Of a stretch of 12,327 nt of DNA, positions 1 through 6,975 are shown piece after piece. The position numbers were made by a program, and so were the translations under genes. Source of the DNA: Candidatus Eiseniibacteriota bacterium (GTDB lineage Bacteria; Joyebacterota; Joyebacteria; Joyebacterales; Joyebacteraceae). The notes below the pieces were generated by a model. The model saw only the letters and a program-made list of their open reading frames with translations. It was not told the DNA's origin and made no database searches. The DNA lies in the NCBI GenBank assembly GCA_030639555.1, contig DAOWCM010000032.1:1-12327 (forward strand), written 5' to 3'. Each line of letters begins with the position of its first letter. The stretch's first letter is position 1.

Positions 1-7
1 ATAGGTA

Positions 8-1231
8 TCACTCTATCTCGCTCCTCTCTCGGAACAGCGACAGTATCTCGCTGCCGGCGCCGCCGATGTTGCCCACGCCCACGACGATCGCGCGCTCGGG
101 CGTCAGTTCTACGACCTTCGTGAAGACCTCCTCTGCGGTCTTCCCACCGAGGTCGTGGATCTTCTCCGGCGGCAGACCGCGGCTCGTAGCGATCGACCTG
201 ACCGTGTGCGTCATGCCTCCGGCGAGAATGTAGTGGTCGGCGGGAAGGTCGGCGGCGATGATCTCGCCGAACTGGAAGACGCGGTCCGGGCGGTCGGCGC
301 GCATACTGGCAATGACGATCACGGTCCGACCGGGGTCAGAGTGCGGATTCAGTGCTTTCCAGATGGCGACCGTCGACTCGCGGTCGTTCGCCGCGAACGC
401 GCTCACGAACTCGAGCTCCTTGCCGCCCTCGCGGACCTTGTGAATGAAGAGCGCGCCGGGGTCGGGCGTCGCTTCCCGCATGCCCTTGACGGCAGTGTCG
501 GACGGAACGCCAAGATGCTCGCAGACGGCGAGCGCCAGTACGACGTTCTCGAGGTGCTCGACGTACCTGAATCCCTGCGAGAGGCTCTGGTCGGCCGCCT
601 CGGGCAGCACCTCTTGCACCTCGGTGCCCTGCGCCACTGCTTGCTCCGCGAAGGTCTGGAACCGCGCGTGCTCGGACGTGAAGAGCGCGCCTCCGGTCGG
701 AACGGTCCCGGCGAGGGCGACCGCCACGTCGTCCACGGTGGGCCCCATGACGTCCAGGTGGTCCGGGCGGGCGTTCGTGATGACGCCGACTGTAGCCTTG
801 ATGATCATGTGCTCGCAGAGCCTCTGGAGGTCGGGCCGGATGGCCATGCACTCGAGGACCAGAGCCCTGGCGTCTTCGCGCCTGGAACGCCTCACGATGC
901 CCAGCTGCTCGCGGATGTTGGGTGGACCGGGTCTTGAGACGGGTTCCTCGGCGCCGTCCGGGTGGATGTACCTGGCGGCGGAGCCGGTGGTCTTGGCCAC
1001 GGTGCGTATGCCCCCTGCCCGAAGACCGGCCGCAATGAGCCTCGTGACGGAGGACTTGCCCCGGGTCCCGTTGACGTGAACACGGATGGGGATTGCACGC
1101 AGATTGGCGAGATGCACGCGGTATTCCACGACGCCGTAGATGAGGAATGCCACGGCCAGCAGAAGCACCAGTCCGTATTCCTCAACGGCGTCGATGAGAA
1201 ATGCCACGGCCTGCAGGAACACCAGAGTCAT
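8..1231 (-). CDS. pgsB: Poly-gamma-glutamate synthase subunit PgsB/CapB
   Basis: This 407-residue protein is the ATP-dependent ligase that, with the membrane protein PgsC, polymerises glutamate through its gamma-carboxyl group at the inner face of the membrane. It matches Bacillus PgsB along its whole length as I remember that sequence. The P-loop NGTRGKSSVTRL is at residues 54-65, PPNIREQ at about 103-109, ECMA at 127-130, RPDHLDVMGPT at 155-165, and GVGNIGGAG lies near the C-terminus. The start at 1231 is chosen because GGGGAGG (1241-1247) lies 9 nt upstream. The open frame reaches back to 1357, but that TTG would precede the predicted transcription start. The N-terminus is odd: residues 3-20 and 21-38 are an in-frame duplication of the membrane segment. 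The gene ends 7 bases from the window edge, so pgsC is probably just outside. The family is certain; the identity of the polymer is inferred. Confidence 0.93.
   Translation of the reverse strand: MTLVFLQAVAFLIDAVEEYGLVLLLAVAFLIYGVVEYRVHLANLRAIPIRVHVNGTRGKSSVTRLIAAGLRAGGIRTVAKTTGSAARYIHPDGAEEPVSRPGPPNIREQLGIVRRSRREDARALVLECMAIRPDLQRLCEHMIIKATVGVITNARPDHLDVMGPTVDDVAVALAGTVPTGGALFTSEHARFQTFAEQAVAQGTEVQEVLPEAADQSLSQGFRYVEHLENVVLALAVCEHLGVPSDTAVKGMREATPDPGALFIHKVREGGKELEFVSAFAANDRESTVAIWKALNPHSDPGRTVIVIASMRADRPDRVFQFGEIIAADLPADHYILAGGMTHTVRSIATSRGLPPEKIHDLGGKTAEEVFTKVVELTPERAIVVGVGNIGGAGSEILSLFRERSEIE
1118..1225 (-). repeat. In-frame 54-bp tandem duplication in the pgsB membrane segment
   Basis: Two adjacent 54-bp units (1172-1225 and 1118-1171) encode LVFLQAVAFLIDAVEEYG and LVLLLAVAFLIYGVVEYR. 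Over 51 aligned bases, 43 are identical by my count. Many differences are silent or conservative, so the duplication is not brand new and appears to have been kept in frame. Bacillus PgsB has a single hydrophobic segment here, so this protein may have a longer anchor or a two-helix hairpin. Confidence 0.85.
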
Positions 1232-1587
1232 GCTTCCGGACCTCCCCGAGCTTTGGAACGAGGAGCCGACATAAAAGTTGCGCCGGTTCCCCGTCACCTC
1301 GGCGCGGCCTCTGGCCCTCCCAGCCGAGGCACGCGAAGTGAAACGAAGCCGGCACAAGGATGATACCAGACTGGGCCACCTATGTCAAGTACGCGAATCC
1401 GCGCCCGCGGGAGGCCGCCTGTTGGCGAACGCCGTTCACGATCCCGAATGCGAGTGCGTGACGCGCTGCCAGGCGCGCCCAGTCCAGCCTACTCGCAGGT
1501 CGACTCTATCTTGCCCCATCTCGAAGGCTCCACGACCGTGTAGCAGGTGCCGGCGCAACATCGGTCGGCCGAGGCTTGGCCCTCCCG
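1232..1587. other. 356-bp intergenic region between the M16 partner gene and pgsB
   Basis: This stretch holds the pgsB promoter (1360-1388), the pgsB leader, and a Shine-Dalgarno sequence at 1241-1247. A modest hairpin lies at 1460-1479 (arms GGCGCGC and GCGCGUC on the minus strand, 6-nt loop, one G-U pair). It has no following U tract, so it is at best a weak terminator candidate for the M16 operon. I see no convincing gene. The open frames here lack ribosome binding sites and recognisable sequence. Confidence 0.55.
1360..1388 (-). promoter_or_regulatory. Sigma-70-type promoter for pgsB
   Basis: Read on the minus strand, TTGACA (1383-1388, perfect consensus) is followed by exactly 17 bases and then TATCAT (1360-1365, five of six consensus bases). 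Transcription would begin near 1352-1354, giving a leader of about 120 nt before the pgsB start at 1231. This means pgsB can be transcribed independently of the M16 genes upstream of it. The call rests on consensus match only. Confidence 0.72.
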
Positions 1588-3048
1588 CTACTCCGACAGC
1601 TCGATGACGTTGACCTCACCGAAGTTGGACAGCGGCTGCTCGAACTTCTCCTGGTCACCCACGAAGAGCATGACCAACCCTTCGGGATGCAGGTACTCGG
1701 CTGCCGCCGCCTTGACGTCGTCGAGAGTCAGATTCTCAATCGCCTCAATGTCCCGCTCGGGAGTGTCGAGAGGCCGACCCTGCCACTTCAGCTGGACAAG
1801 CCGCCGCACGACCGCGGCCTTCGAGTCGTAGTCGAACACTCGCTTGTTCAGGTACGCGTCCCGTGCGTTCTCGAACTCCTCCTCCGACGGTCCCTCGGCC
1901 TGCATCTCCGCGATCAGATCCACAATGAGAGACGCGGCCCGTGCCGTCGCGTCGGACCTCGTCTGAGAAGAAGCGACAAACGTGCCGTAGGTCCATGCAT
2001 CGTCCGAGTAGCGGGAGTACGCCGCGTACGCGAGGCCCTCGTCGGTCCTCACCTTCTGCGTAATGCGCGACGTGAAGCTCCCTCCCCCAAGGATGAAGTT
2101 CATTATCTGGACCGCCGGGCGGTTCTCATCGCGGCTGTTGAGGCCGAGATGTCCTATCATGATGACGCCCTGGTCGATGTCCTTGTGCACGTAGTTGACC
2201 GACGGTTCGAACGTGAGCGGAAGCTCGGGCTCGGGCTCGATGACGACCTCCGCCTGTTCCCAGCTCGCGAGGGCTTCGTCGAGCAGCCCCATGATCTCGT
2301 CTTTCGTCACGTCGCCCGAGATCCCGATGATGGCGTTGTTCGGGTGGAAGAACGCCTGGTGGTACGCGACGAGGTCGTCCCGCGTTATCGCGTTCACCGT
2401 CTCCTCGGTCGCCCGCCACGCCTTCGGATGGTCGCCGTAGAGGATCCTCGCCAGCTCTCGCCCGGCGATCCCGCGCGGCTCATCGTTCTCGCGTCGGATA
2501 TTCTCGAGCATCGTCTCGCGCCTGAGCTCGATCTTCTCCTCAGGGAGGGCCGGGTTAACAAGCAGCTCGCTCATGATCTCCAGGCACAGCGGGAGATCCT
2601 TCTTCAGACAGTTGACGCTGACGCTCGTGCTGCGACTGTCTCCCGAGGGACCGCGGCTGCGACCCATCATCCCGCCGCCTCCCGCCGGGCGGCCGACCTC
2701 CACGTAGGCGGCGACGAACTCCAGCTCCTCGTTGATCCTGTCGCCCGGCCAGTCCTCGCTGCCACCGTTCCTTATGGTCCAGGCGGCGAGTCCCCCGAGC
2801 CCGACCTTGTCCACGGCCGGCCTGCCGGTGCCGAGGATCATCGTCATGTTGACGACCGGCACCTCGTGGTCCTCGATCAGGAAACCGGTCATCCCGTTCG
2901 CGAACGTCAGTTCCTCACACTCCGGTGTCGTCAGCTTGACTTTCGGGTACTTGAGCTTGCTCGGGTGCTTGACCTTCTCGGCCTGCGCCGCCCCCACAAA
3001 CAGGACAGCGACGAGAAGAACCAGGCCGATGGTGAGAAATCTCTTCAT
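1588..3048 (-). CDS. M16-family peptidase-like protein, non-catalytic (R/Y) subunit
   Basis: This 486-residue exported protein has the insulinase/processing-peptidase fold. The signal peptide is MKRFLTIGLVLLVAVLFVGA with a likely AQA cleavage site near residue 23. The zinc motif HxxEH is missing: the equivalent position reads GLGGLAAWTIRNGG (83-96). The substrate-side motif is present as TSRITQKVRTDEGLAY, with Arg334 and Tyr341. This is the pattern of the inactive subunit in two-chain M16 enzymes, where the zinc subunit is separate. The active partner is directly upstream (3107-4969) with a 58-bp gap, and the ribosome site AAGGAG lies 6 nt before the ATG at 3048. A Gly/Arg/Ser-rich segment at about 119-141 is unusual. 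The likely site is the periplasm or outer envelope; the substrate is unknown. Family membership is firm, heterodimer formation is inferred. Confidence 0.88.
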   Translation of the reverse strand: MKRFLTIGLVLLVAVLFVGAAQAEKVKHPSKLKYPKVKLTTPECEELTFANGMTGFLIEDHEVPVVNMTMILGTGRPAVDKVGLGGLAAWTIRNGGSEDWPGDRINEELEFVAAYVEVGRPAGGGGMMGRSRGPSGDSRSTSVSVNCLKKDLPLCLEIMSELLVNPALPEEKIELRRETMLENIRRENDEPRGIAGRELARILYGDHPKAWRATEETVNAITRDDLVAYHQAFFHPNNAIIGISGDVTKDEIMGLLDEALASWEQAEVVIEPEPELPLTFEPSVNYVHKDIDQGVIMIGHLGLNSRDENRPAVQIMNFILGGGSFTSRITQKVRTDEGLAYAAYSRYSDDAWTYGTFVASSQTRSDATARAASLIVDLIAEMQAEGPSEEEFENARDAYLNKRVFDYDSKAAVVRRLVQLKWQGRPLDTPERDIEAIENLTLDDVKAAAAEYLHPEGLVMLFVGDQEKFEQPLSNFGEVNVIELSE

Positions 3049-3075
3049 GATTGGCTCCTTGTCTCTCTCATCACA

Positions 3076-3093
3076 GGCGCGGCAGGCCGCGCC
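3076..3093 (-). repeat. Perfect GC-rich inverted repeat between the two M16 genes
   Basis: GGCGCGGC-CT-GCCGCGCC forms a perfect 8-bp inverted repeat, realistically a 7-bp stem with a 4-nt loop. It lies in the 58-bp intercistronic gap, after the stop of the first M16 gene and upstream of the second gene's ribosome site. No U tract follows, so a full terminator is unlikely. It may stabilise the upstream message or attenuate expression of the second gene. Confidence 0.6.
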
Positions 3094-3106
3094 GACAGTT
3101 CCGGCT

Positions 3107-4969
3107 CTAGCTCTTCTCCTGCTCCGCCTTCATCCTCGACGAGAGCTCCCAGGCGAAGATCTTCTTCCCCGTTTCGTCCAGCGTCATGAACTTCCCCATG
3201 AGTTCCCGCTGCTCCTCTTCTGGCAGCGTCTGGACCCACATCATGATCGCGCGGAAATCGGGCTCCTCCTCGCCTTCGTCGCCTCCTTCAGACTCTGTCT
3301 CGACCAGCCAGGCGACCGTGCGATTCTCCTCCGTGAGGTACTTCTCCGCGACCCTCATTATGTCCTCGGGCGTCACCTGTTTCATGCGTTCCATATCTGT
3401 AAGCAGCGCCCGCCAGTCCCCTCTCATGGCCTCATACATACCGACGCGGAAGGCCAAACCAATGTTGGAACCGAGAGCTCTGACGAGCGAGGCCTCGTCC
3501 TGGTTCCACACGCGCTCCAGCTCGCGCATGCTGACGGGCTCGGTCTTAACGCGCTCGAGCTCCAAGAGGATCGCTGCTTCTACCTCCGGAAGAGTATGCG
3601 GGTCCTTCGGGTCGGCAGAGATCGTGAAGAGGGGGTCGAGTCGGTCGCCCGGTCCCGTCGAAGCGTCGGGCGCCTCTCTGGTCAGCCCCTGCTCCTCGTA
3701 GATGCCCTTGTAGAACCGGCTCGTCCGCCCACCGGAGAGAATCGACTGCAGCGCGCTCAGTGCGTAGCTGTCGGGATGAGGTGAGGCAGGTATGTGGTAG
3801 CCGATCATCACAGTGGGCTTCGCGTCCTGCTTCACGACGACCCTGCGCTCGCCCTGCTGCTTCGGCTCACGCGTGGTCAGCGCGGGAAGGTCCTCCCCGC
3901 GCGGTATCGCCCCGAAGTACTTCTTCGCGAAGCGCCTGACCTCATCAGGGTCGACGTCGCCGGCGAAGAAGCCCACGGCATTGTTCGGCGCGTAGTTGCG
4001 GTCGAAGTACTCCTGAAGGTCCGTGCGGGTGATCATCGTCACGTCAGAAGCCCAGCCGAGGACCGGCACTCCGTACATGCTTGCCGTGTAGGCGGTCGAC
4101 AGGAAGGAGTCTTCGAGGACGTCTTCGGGGTCGTTCAGGCTCATCCTCATCTCTTCCATGACGACGTCGCGTTCGGTGTAGAACTCGCGGAAGACTGGGT
4201 TGGCCATCCGGTCCGACTCCATGAGCATGAAGAGCTCGAGGCGATTCGCGGGCAGATAGGCGAAGTAGAACGTGCCGTCGTTCGACGTGCCCGCGTTCAG
4301 CATCCGCGAGCCGTTGTTCACGTACGTCTCCCACAGTTCATTCGAGATGATGAGCTCCCGGTGCTCCGTCTGTGTATCGTAGAGGCCCATCTCGGTCCTC
4401 TTGAGCGTGAGGTAGAGATCGAAGTAGTCGGTCTCGCCCTCCTCGAGCAGACCGTAGAGCGACCGCATGTCATCGGCGGGCCCGACCTCCTCCATCTGCT
4501 CGACGAGAAGCTCGAGCTCGAGCGCGCGGTCCGAGCCCATGGTCTCGCGGTCCTCCTCGCTGAAGGACGATGTCAGCTCCTTCACATACTCATCCAAGTA
4601 CTCGAGCCGCCACGGCTCGATCTCCAGCATGAGCTCGCGGATCTGCTCGGCCAGCTCGTCCTCGCGGTCGAGGAACTTCTTCTCGGCCTCGTAGTCCTTC
4701 GTACCCAGCGTCTCGGTCCCCTTGAACAGCATGTGCTCGAGGAGATGCGAGATGCCGGTGATCCCGGGTCGTTCGTAGATCGCACCGACCTTGAACCCGA
4801 CGGCGCAGAAGGCGACCGGGGCCTCGTGACGCTCGATAACGATGAACTTCATGCCGTTGTCGAGTTCGAACTCCGTGACCTTGTCCTCCAGTGTCCCGGC
4901 AGTGGCCGCGGAAACAAGCCCGACGGCCAGCACAAGAAGACACAGCAATCCGTTCAGAAACCACCGCAT
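3107..4969 (-). CDS. Zinc M16 (insulinase-family) peptidase with large acidic insertion
   Basis: This 620-residue exported metallopeptidase starts with a signal peptide ending near SAATAG (19-25). The zinc motif is HLLEH at residues 75-79, followed by MLFKGT as in canonical M16 enzymes. The distal glutamate region ERDVVMEEMRM is at 266-276. In ordinary members the distal glutamate lies about 75 residues after HxxEH. Here roughly 110 additional residues (about 95-205) intervene, rich in Glu, Leu and Arg and probably helical, before the conserved NNGSRMLNAGTSND region. The C-terminus carries another acidic stretch (GGDEGEEE) and a charged tail, making the chain longer than the usual 420-450 residues. 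GGGAGA lies shortly before the ATG. It is transcribed first, with the inactive partner downstream, and a promoter is visible at 5036-5065. It probably degrades or processes peptides in the periplasm; the substrate cannot be told. Confidence 0.9.
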   Translation of the reverse strand: MRWFLNGLLCLLVLAVGLVSAATAGTLEDKVTEFELDNGMKFIVIERHEAPVAFCAVGFKVGAIYERPGITGISHLLEHMLFKGTETLGTKDYEAEKKFLDREDELAEQIRELMLEIEPWRLEYLDEYVKELTSSFSEEDRETMGSDRALELELLVEQMEEVGPADDMRSLYGLLEEGETDYFDLYLTLKRTEMGLYDTQTEHRELIISNELWETYVNNGSRMLNAGTSNDGTFYFAYLPANRLELFMLMESDRMANPVFREFYTERDVVMEEMRMSLNDPEDVLEDSFLSTAYTASMYGVPVLGWASDVTMITRTDLQEYFDRNYAPNNAVGFFAGDVDPDEVRRFAKKYFGAIPRGEDLPALTTREPKQQGERRVVVKQDAKPTVMIGYHIPASPHPDSYALSALQSILSGGRTSRFYKGIYEEQGLTREAPDASTGPGDRLDPLFTISADPKDPHTLPEVEAAILLELERVKTEPVSMRELERVWNQDEASLVRALGSNIGLAFRVGMYEAMRGDWRALLTDMERMKQVTPEDIMRVAEKYLTEENRTVAWLVETESEGGDEGEEEPDFRAIMMWVQTLPEEEQRELMGKFMTLDETGKKIFAWELSSRMKAEQEKS

Positions 4970-5035
4970 CGGCGTCTCCCTTCGATTGAGGTTCTGGATA
5001 TCGGCTTCAATCTGGCACGCTTCGATTAGCTAACG

Positions 5036-5065
5036 AGGATACCGTCTGAGCGTGGAATCAGTCAA
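5036..5065 (-). promoter_or_regulatory. Sigma-70-type promoter for the M16 peptidase pair
   Basis: On the minus strand, TTGACT (5060-5065, five of six consensus) is followed by an 18-base spacer and TATCCT (5036-5041, four of six). Transcription would start near 5029, about 60 nt before the ATG at 4969. A short hairpin (CCGAGC-GAG-GCTCGG, 5073-5087) lies immediately upstream and might separate this unit from the SGNH gene before it, although it lacks a U tract. Consensus match only. Confidence 0.5.
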
Positions 5066-5130
5066 GCGCGCTCCGAGCCTCGCTCGGCCGCCCGTGGTGG
5101 ACCTGAAGGTGCCACAGAAGTGCCGGCCTG

Positions 5131-6213
5131 TCACATCGACTCCTCTGCGGCGCCGAGGAGGAACTCGTCCTCCAGAAAATCGTACAGAAGCTCAGCAACA
5201 CTCCGATGGCCCTCGGCGTTCCAGTGCTTGTCGAGCGGGTACACGAGGCTCGTCTGTCCTTCCGGAGAGGCAAAGACCGGCGTAAGATCGAGGTGCGGTA
5301 TTCCCTTCTCCGACAAGAACAGAAGGAGGTCCGCTACCCGCGGATCAGGCGCAGCCTCAGCCGTTTCGAATACCGGGATCACGAGGACTACAAGCGTGCT
5401 CGCTCTGTCCTCGCACTCACCGTACAACCGCCACAGTAGCTCGTAGGTGAGCGTGCGCATCTCGGGGAACAGATTCTCCGCTCCCTCGGATCTGGTAGTA
5501 CGGCTCTGGAGGCGCTGGTAGTGAAGGCGGGACACTCTTCTCTTGATGACATTGAGGAGATGCGACTGCGCGAAGAACGTGTTGTATCCCGGGATCCACC
5601 GCGTCACAGCCTGGATCTTCCTTGCTCCCGTCCTCGGCGCGGTGTGCTTCGTCAGCTCACCACCGTCGAGCGTGTATAGACCGGAGAAGAGGTTGTCCGA
5701 GAAATCGTTCCCGATGAAGAAGCCAAGCACGACCAGGTCGGGCTCGTATCTCCAGCCGTCGTGGAGGAAGTAGGCCAACTGGTGAGCCGTGCCCGTACTT
5801 CCGACGCCCCCATTCAGAACCTCCCAGGCTGCCTCGTCGCCCCGAGAAACGAGGCGTCTCTCGAGAACCTTGGCCAGGGTCTCTTCGGCGGTGACGCCGT
5901 AACCGCACACGAATGAATCACCCAGGGTAAGGATTCGCAGTGTGCCTGTTGGTTTGGCGTATGGGAACTCCCGGTCACGGAGTCCGCTCGAATTCACCAC
6001 AATGTCGATGTCGTACTCGGGGCAGCGCACAAACCCGCGTGCGTTCGGCACCTGCCTGGTGCCGACGTCGGGATCCCACACGTTCACGGACACTGCTCGA
6101 TACTTCGCTGGTCGGGCTACTCGCAGCGCACACTCCAGCACGACGACCGTGAGAAGCAGCGCAGCCAGAGCGAGCCCAAAACCATGGAGCGCGTTCTTCA
6201 ACGCGTTCTTCAT
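5131..6213 (-). CDS. Membrane-anchored SGNH/GDSL-type hydrolase (AlgX/SGNH-like)
   Basis: This 360-residue protein has one N-terminal membrane helix (about residues 11-30), so the catalytic domain should face the periplasm. The SGNH blocks are all visible. Block I is LTLGDSFVCGYG with Ser100, block II is NGGVGSTG (134-141), block III is GFFIGNDFSDN with Asn169, and block V is PLDKHWNAEGH with Asp328 and His330. The set looks catalytically intact, which suits an esterase or acetyltransferase acting on a carbohydrate polymer. A NSSGLRDREF motif (74-83) precedes block I and is shared with the SGNH protein at 9575-10738. The start at 6213 is chosen over upstream codons because the anchor begins here and GAGG lies about 7 nt before it. 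It is divergent from the carbamoyltransferase operon. The substrate is unknown. Confidence 0.82.
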   Translation of the reverse strand: MKNALKNALHGFGLALAALLLTVVVLECALRVARPAKYRAVSVNVWDPDVGTRQVPNARGFVRCPEYDIDIVVNSSGLRDREFPYAKPTGTLRILTLGDSFVCGYGVTAEETLAKVLERRLVSRGDEAAWEVLNGGVGSTGTAHQLAYFLHDGWRYEPDLVVLGFFIGNDFSDNLFSGLYTLDGGELTKHTAPRTGARKIQAVTRWIPGYNTFFAQSHLLNVIKRRVSRLHYQRLQSRTTRSEGAENLFPEMRTLTYELLWRLYGECEDRASTLVVLVIPVFETAEAAPDPRVADLLLFLSEKGIPHLDLTPVFASPEGQTSLVYPLDKHWNAEGHRSVAELLYDFLEDEFLLGAAEESM

Positions 6214-6322
6214 TGGTTGCCTCACATCTTCATATGATGAGAACGCCGCGTCGGCACGCCACAGAACCTCATCCTGTGAGCTACTGCCCACGCTATAGTG
6301 AGTGTACAACAGGAACGGTCAT

Positions 6323-6724
6323 TCACACAAGCGGGGAACTGCGGAACGCACCGAGAAGAGGGGAACTCCGTGGGCAATCCAGCGCTTCCTCCTTGGTCAT
6401 CCTGCCCTCTCGGACGAACGCGTAGTTGATGGCGATAGGGGTGAGACCGAGATCCTGCACCGCTGAGTGGAGGATGTAGGTGCTGTCCTTCCCGCCGCTC
6501 AGAGGGATGAAGCAGTCGTACGGACCACCGTGACCAGGCGAGCGTATCCGCTCGCCGAGAGCATCGAGCCCCGGACCATCAGCACGGTCCTCAGTGGCAC
6601 GCGAGGCAAGTCTGGTGAATCGGACCCCAGACAACCGCGCAAGAACCTGGCCGTCTCGTCTGGCGTTCACAGCGCCCGACGCAGGTGGCCGAGGAAGTCC
6701 GGACGCGCACACTCCGTGGCACAT
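6323..6724 (-). pseudogene. N-acetyl sugar amidotransferase-like (WbpG/PseA family) fragment
   Basis: The recognisable part is about 50 residues (roughly 6374-6530). GPYDCFIPLSGGKDSTYILH contains the PP-loop ATP-binding motif SGGKDS and is followed by DLGLTPIAINYAF and a REGRMTKEEAL segment. This resembles the start of the catalytic domain of N-acetyl sugar amidotransferases, which use ammonia from a partner subunit to make acetamidino sugars of surface glycans. Full members are around 370-380 residues with a Cys-rich N-terminus. Here the Cys-rich start is not readable in one frame: cysteine-containing stretches appear in other frames near 6600-6750. The C-terminal two thirds are missing after about 6374. 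It has no convincing ribosome site. I read it as a frameshifted, truncated relic. A diverged small PP-loop protein is the less likely alternative. Confidence 0.55.
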
Positions 6725-6833
6725 GAACAGAATTCACTTTCGGGACGCCTCCTCCGTGCTCTTGGCCTCCTCCTTGCATCTGATGCCAAGTCGAGGTCCG
6801 GCGACTGGGGGGAACGTGCGTGCCGCGTGAAGG

Positions 6834-6862
6834 TGGCGAAGGACCGCGGGCTGTCCTATACT
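6834..6862 (+). promoter_or_regulatory. Candidate promoter for the carbamoyltransferase operon
   Basis: A good -10 hexamer, TATACT (6857-6862), lies 17 bases after a poor -35, TGGCGA (6834-6839, three of six consensus). Transcription would start near 6869 and leave a leader of about 107 nt before the ATG at 6976. The weak -35 suggests either an activator or that the real promoter is elsewhere. Confidence 0.35.
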
Positions 6863-6975
6863 AATGGGATGAAGTTGCCGCGCTCTCTCGCCGGCATCGT
6901 CGGGCGTGGACCCGGAGCGATGTCGGCAACGCGTCGGCGGCGTCGGTGCCACAAGTCAGAAAGGAACTGCACTAC

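Larger units (their letters stand above)
6214..6975. other. 762-bp region between divergent units, with a gene relic
   Basis: No intact gene is visible here. The middle holds a minus-strand PP-loop fragment (see 6323-6724). A weak promoter candidate for the left SGNH gene is TTGTGT-18-TACACT on the minus strand (6301-6330). A candidate for the right operon is at 6834-6862. An 8-base direct repeat, GGGGAACT, occurs at 6333-6340 and 6360-6367, near the point where homology of the relic stops. No transposase or terminal inverted repeats were found. Confidence 0.5.

Noticed and set aside
1232..1357. N-terminal extension of pgsB to the TTG at 1357
   Set aside because: The predicted transcription start (about 1353) lies inside it, the residues do not resemble PgsB, and a strong ribosome site precedes the ATG at 1231.
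1576..3189. 537-codon open frame on the plus strand opposite the M16 partner gene
   Set aside because: It is antisense to a clear M16 protein with signal peptide and motifs. Its translation is Arg/His/Val/Leu-rich with no recognisable domain, as expected of shadows in GC-rich DNA.
3794..5029. 411-codon plus-strand open frame opposite the zinc M16 gene
   Set aside because: It is a shadow of a gene with intact HLLEH and conserved M16 sequence. It has no ribosome site or family resemblance.
6323..6724. An intact small PP-loop enzyme
   Set aside because: The homology covers only the ATP-binding start of a much longer family, the rest of the frame is unrelated Arg/Pro-rich sequence, and there is no ribosome site.
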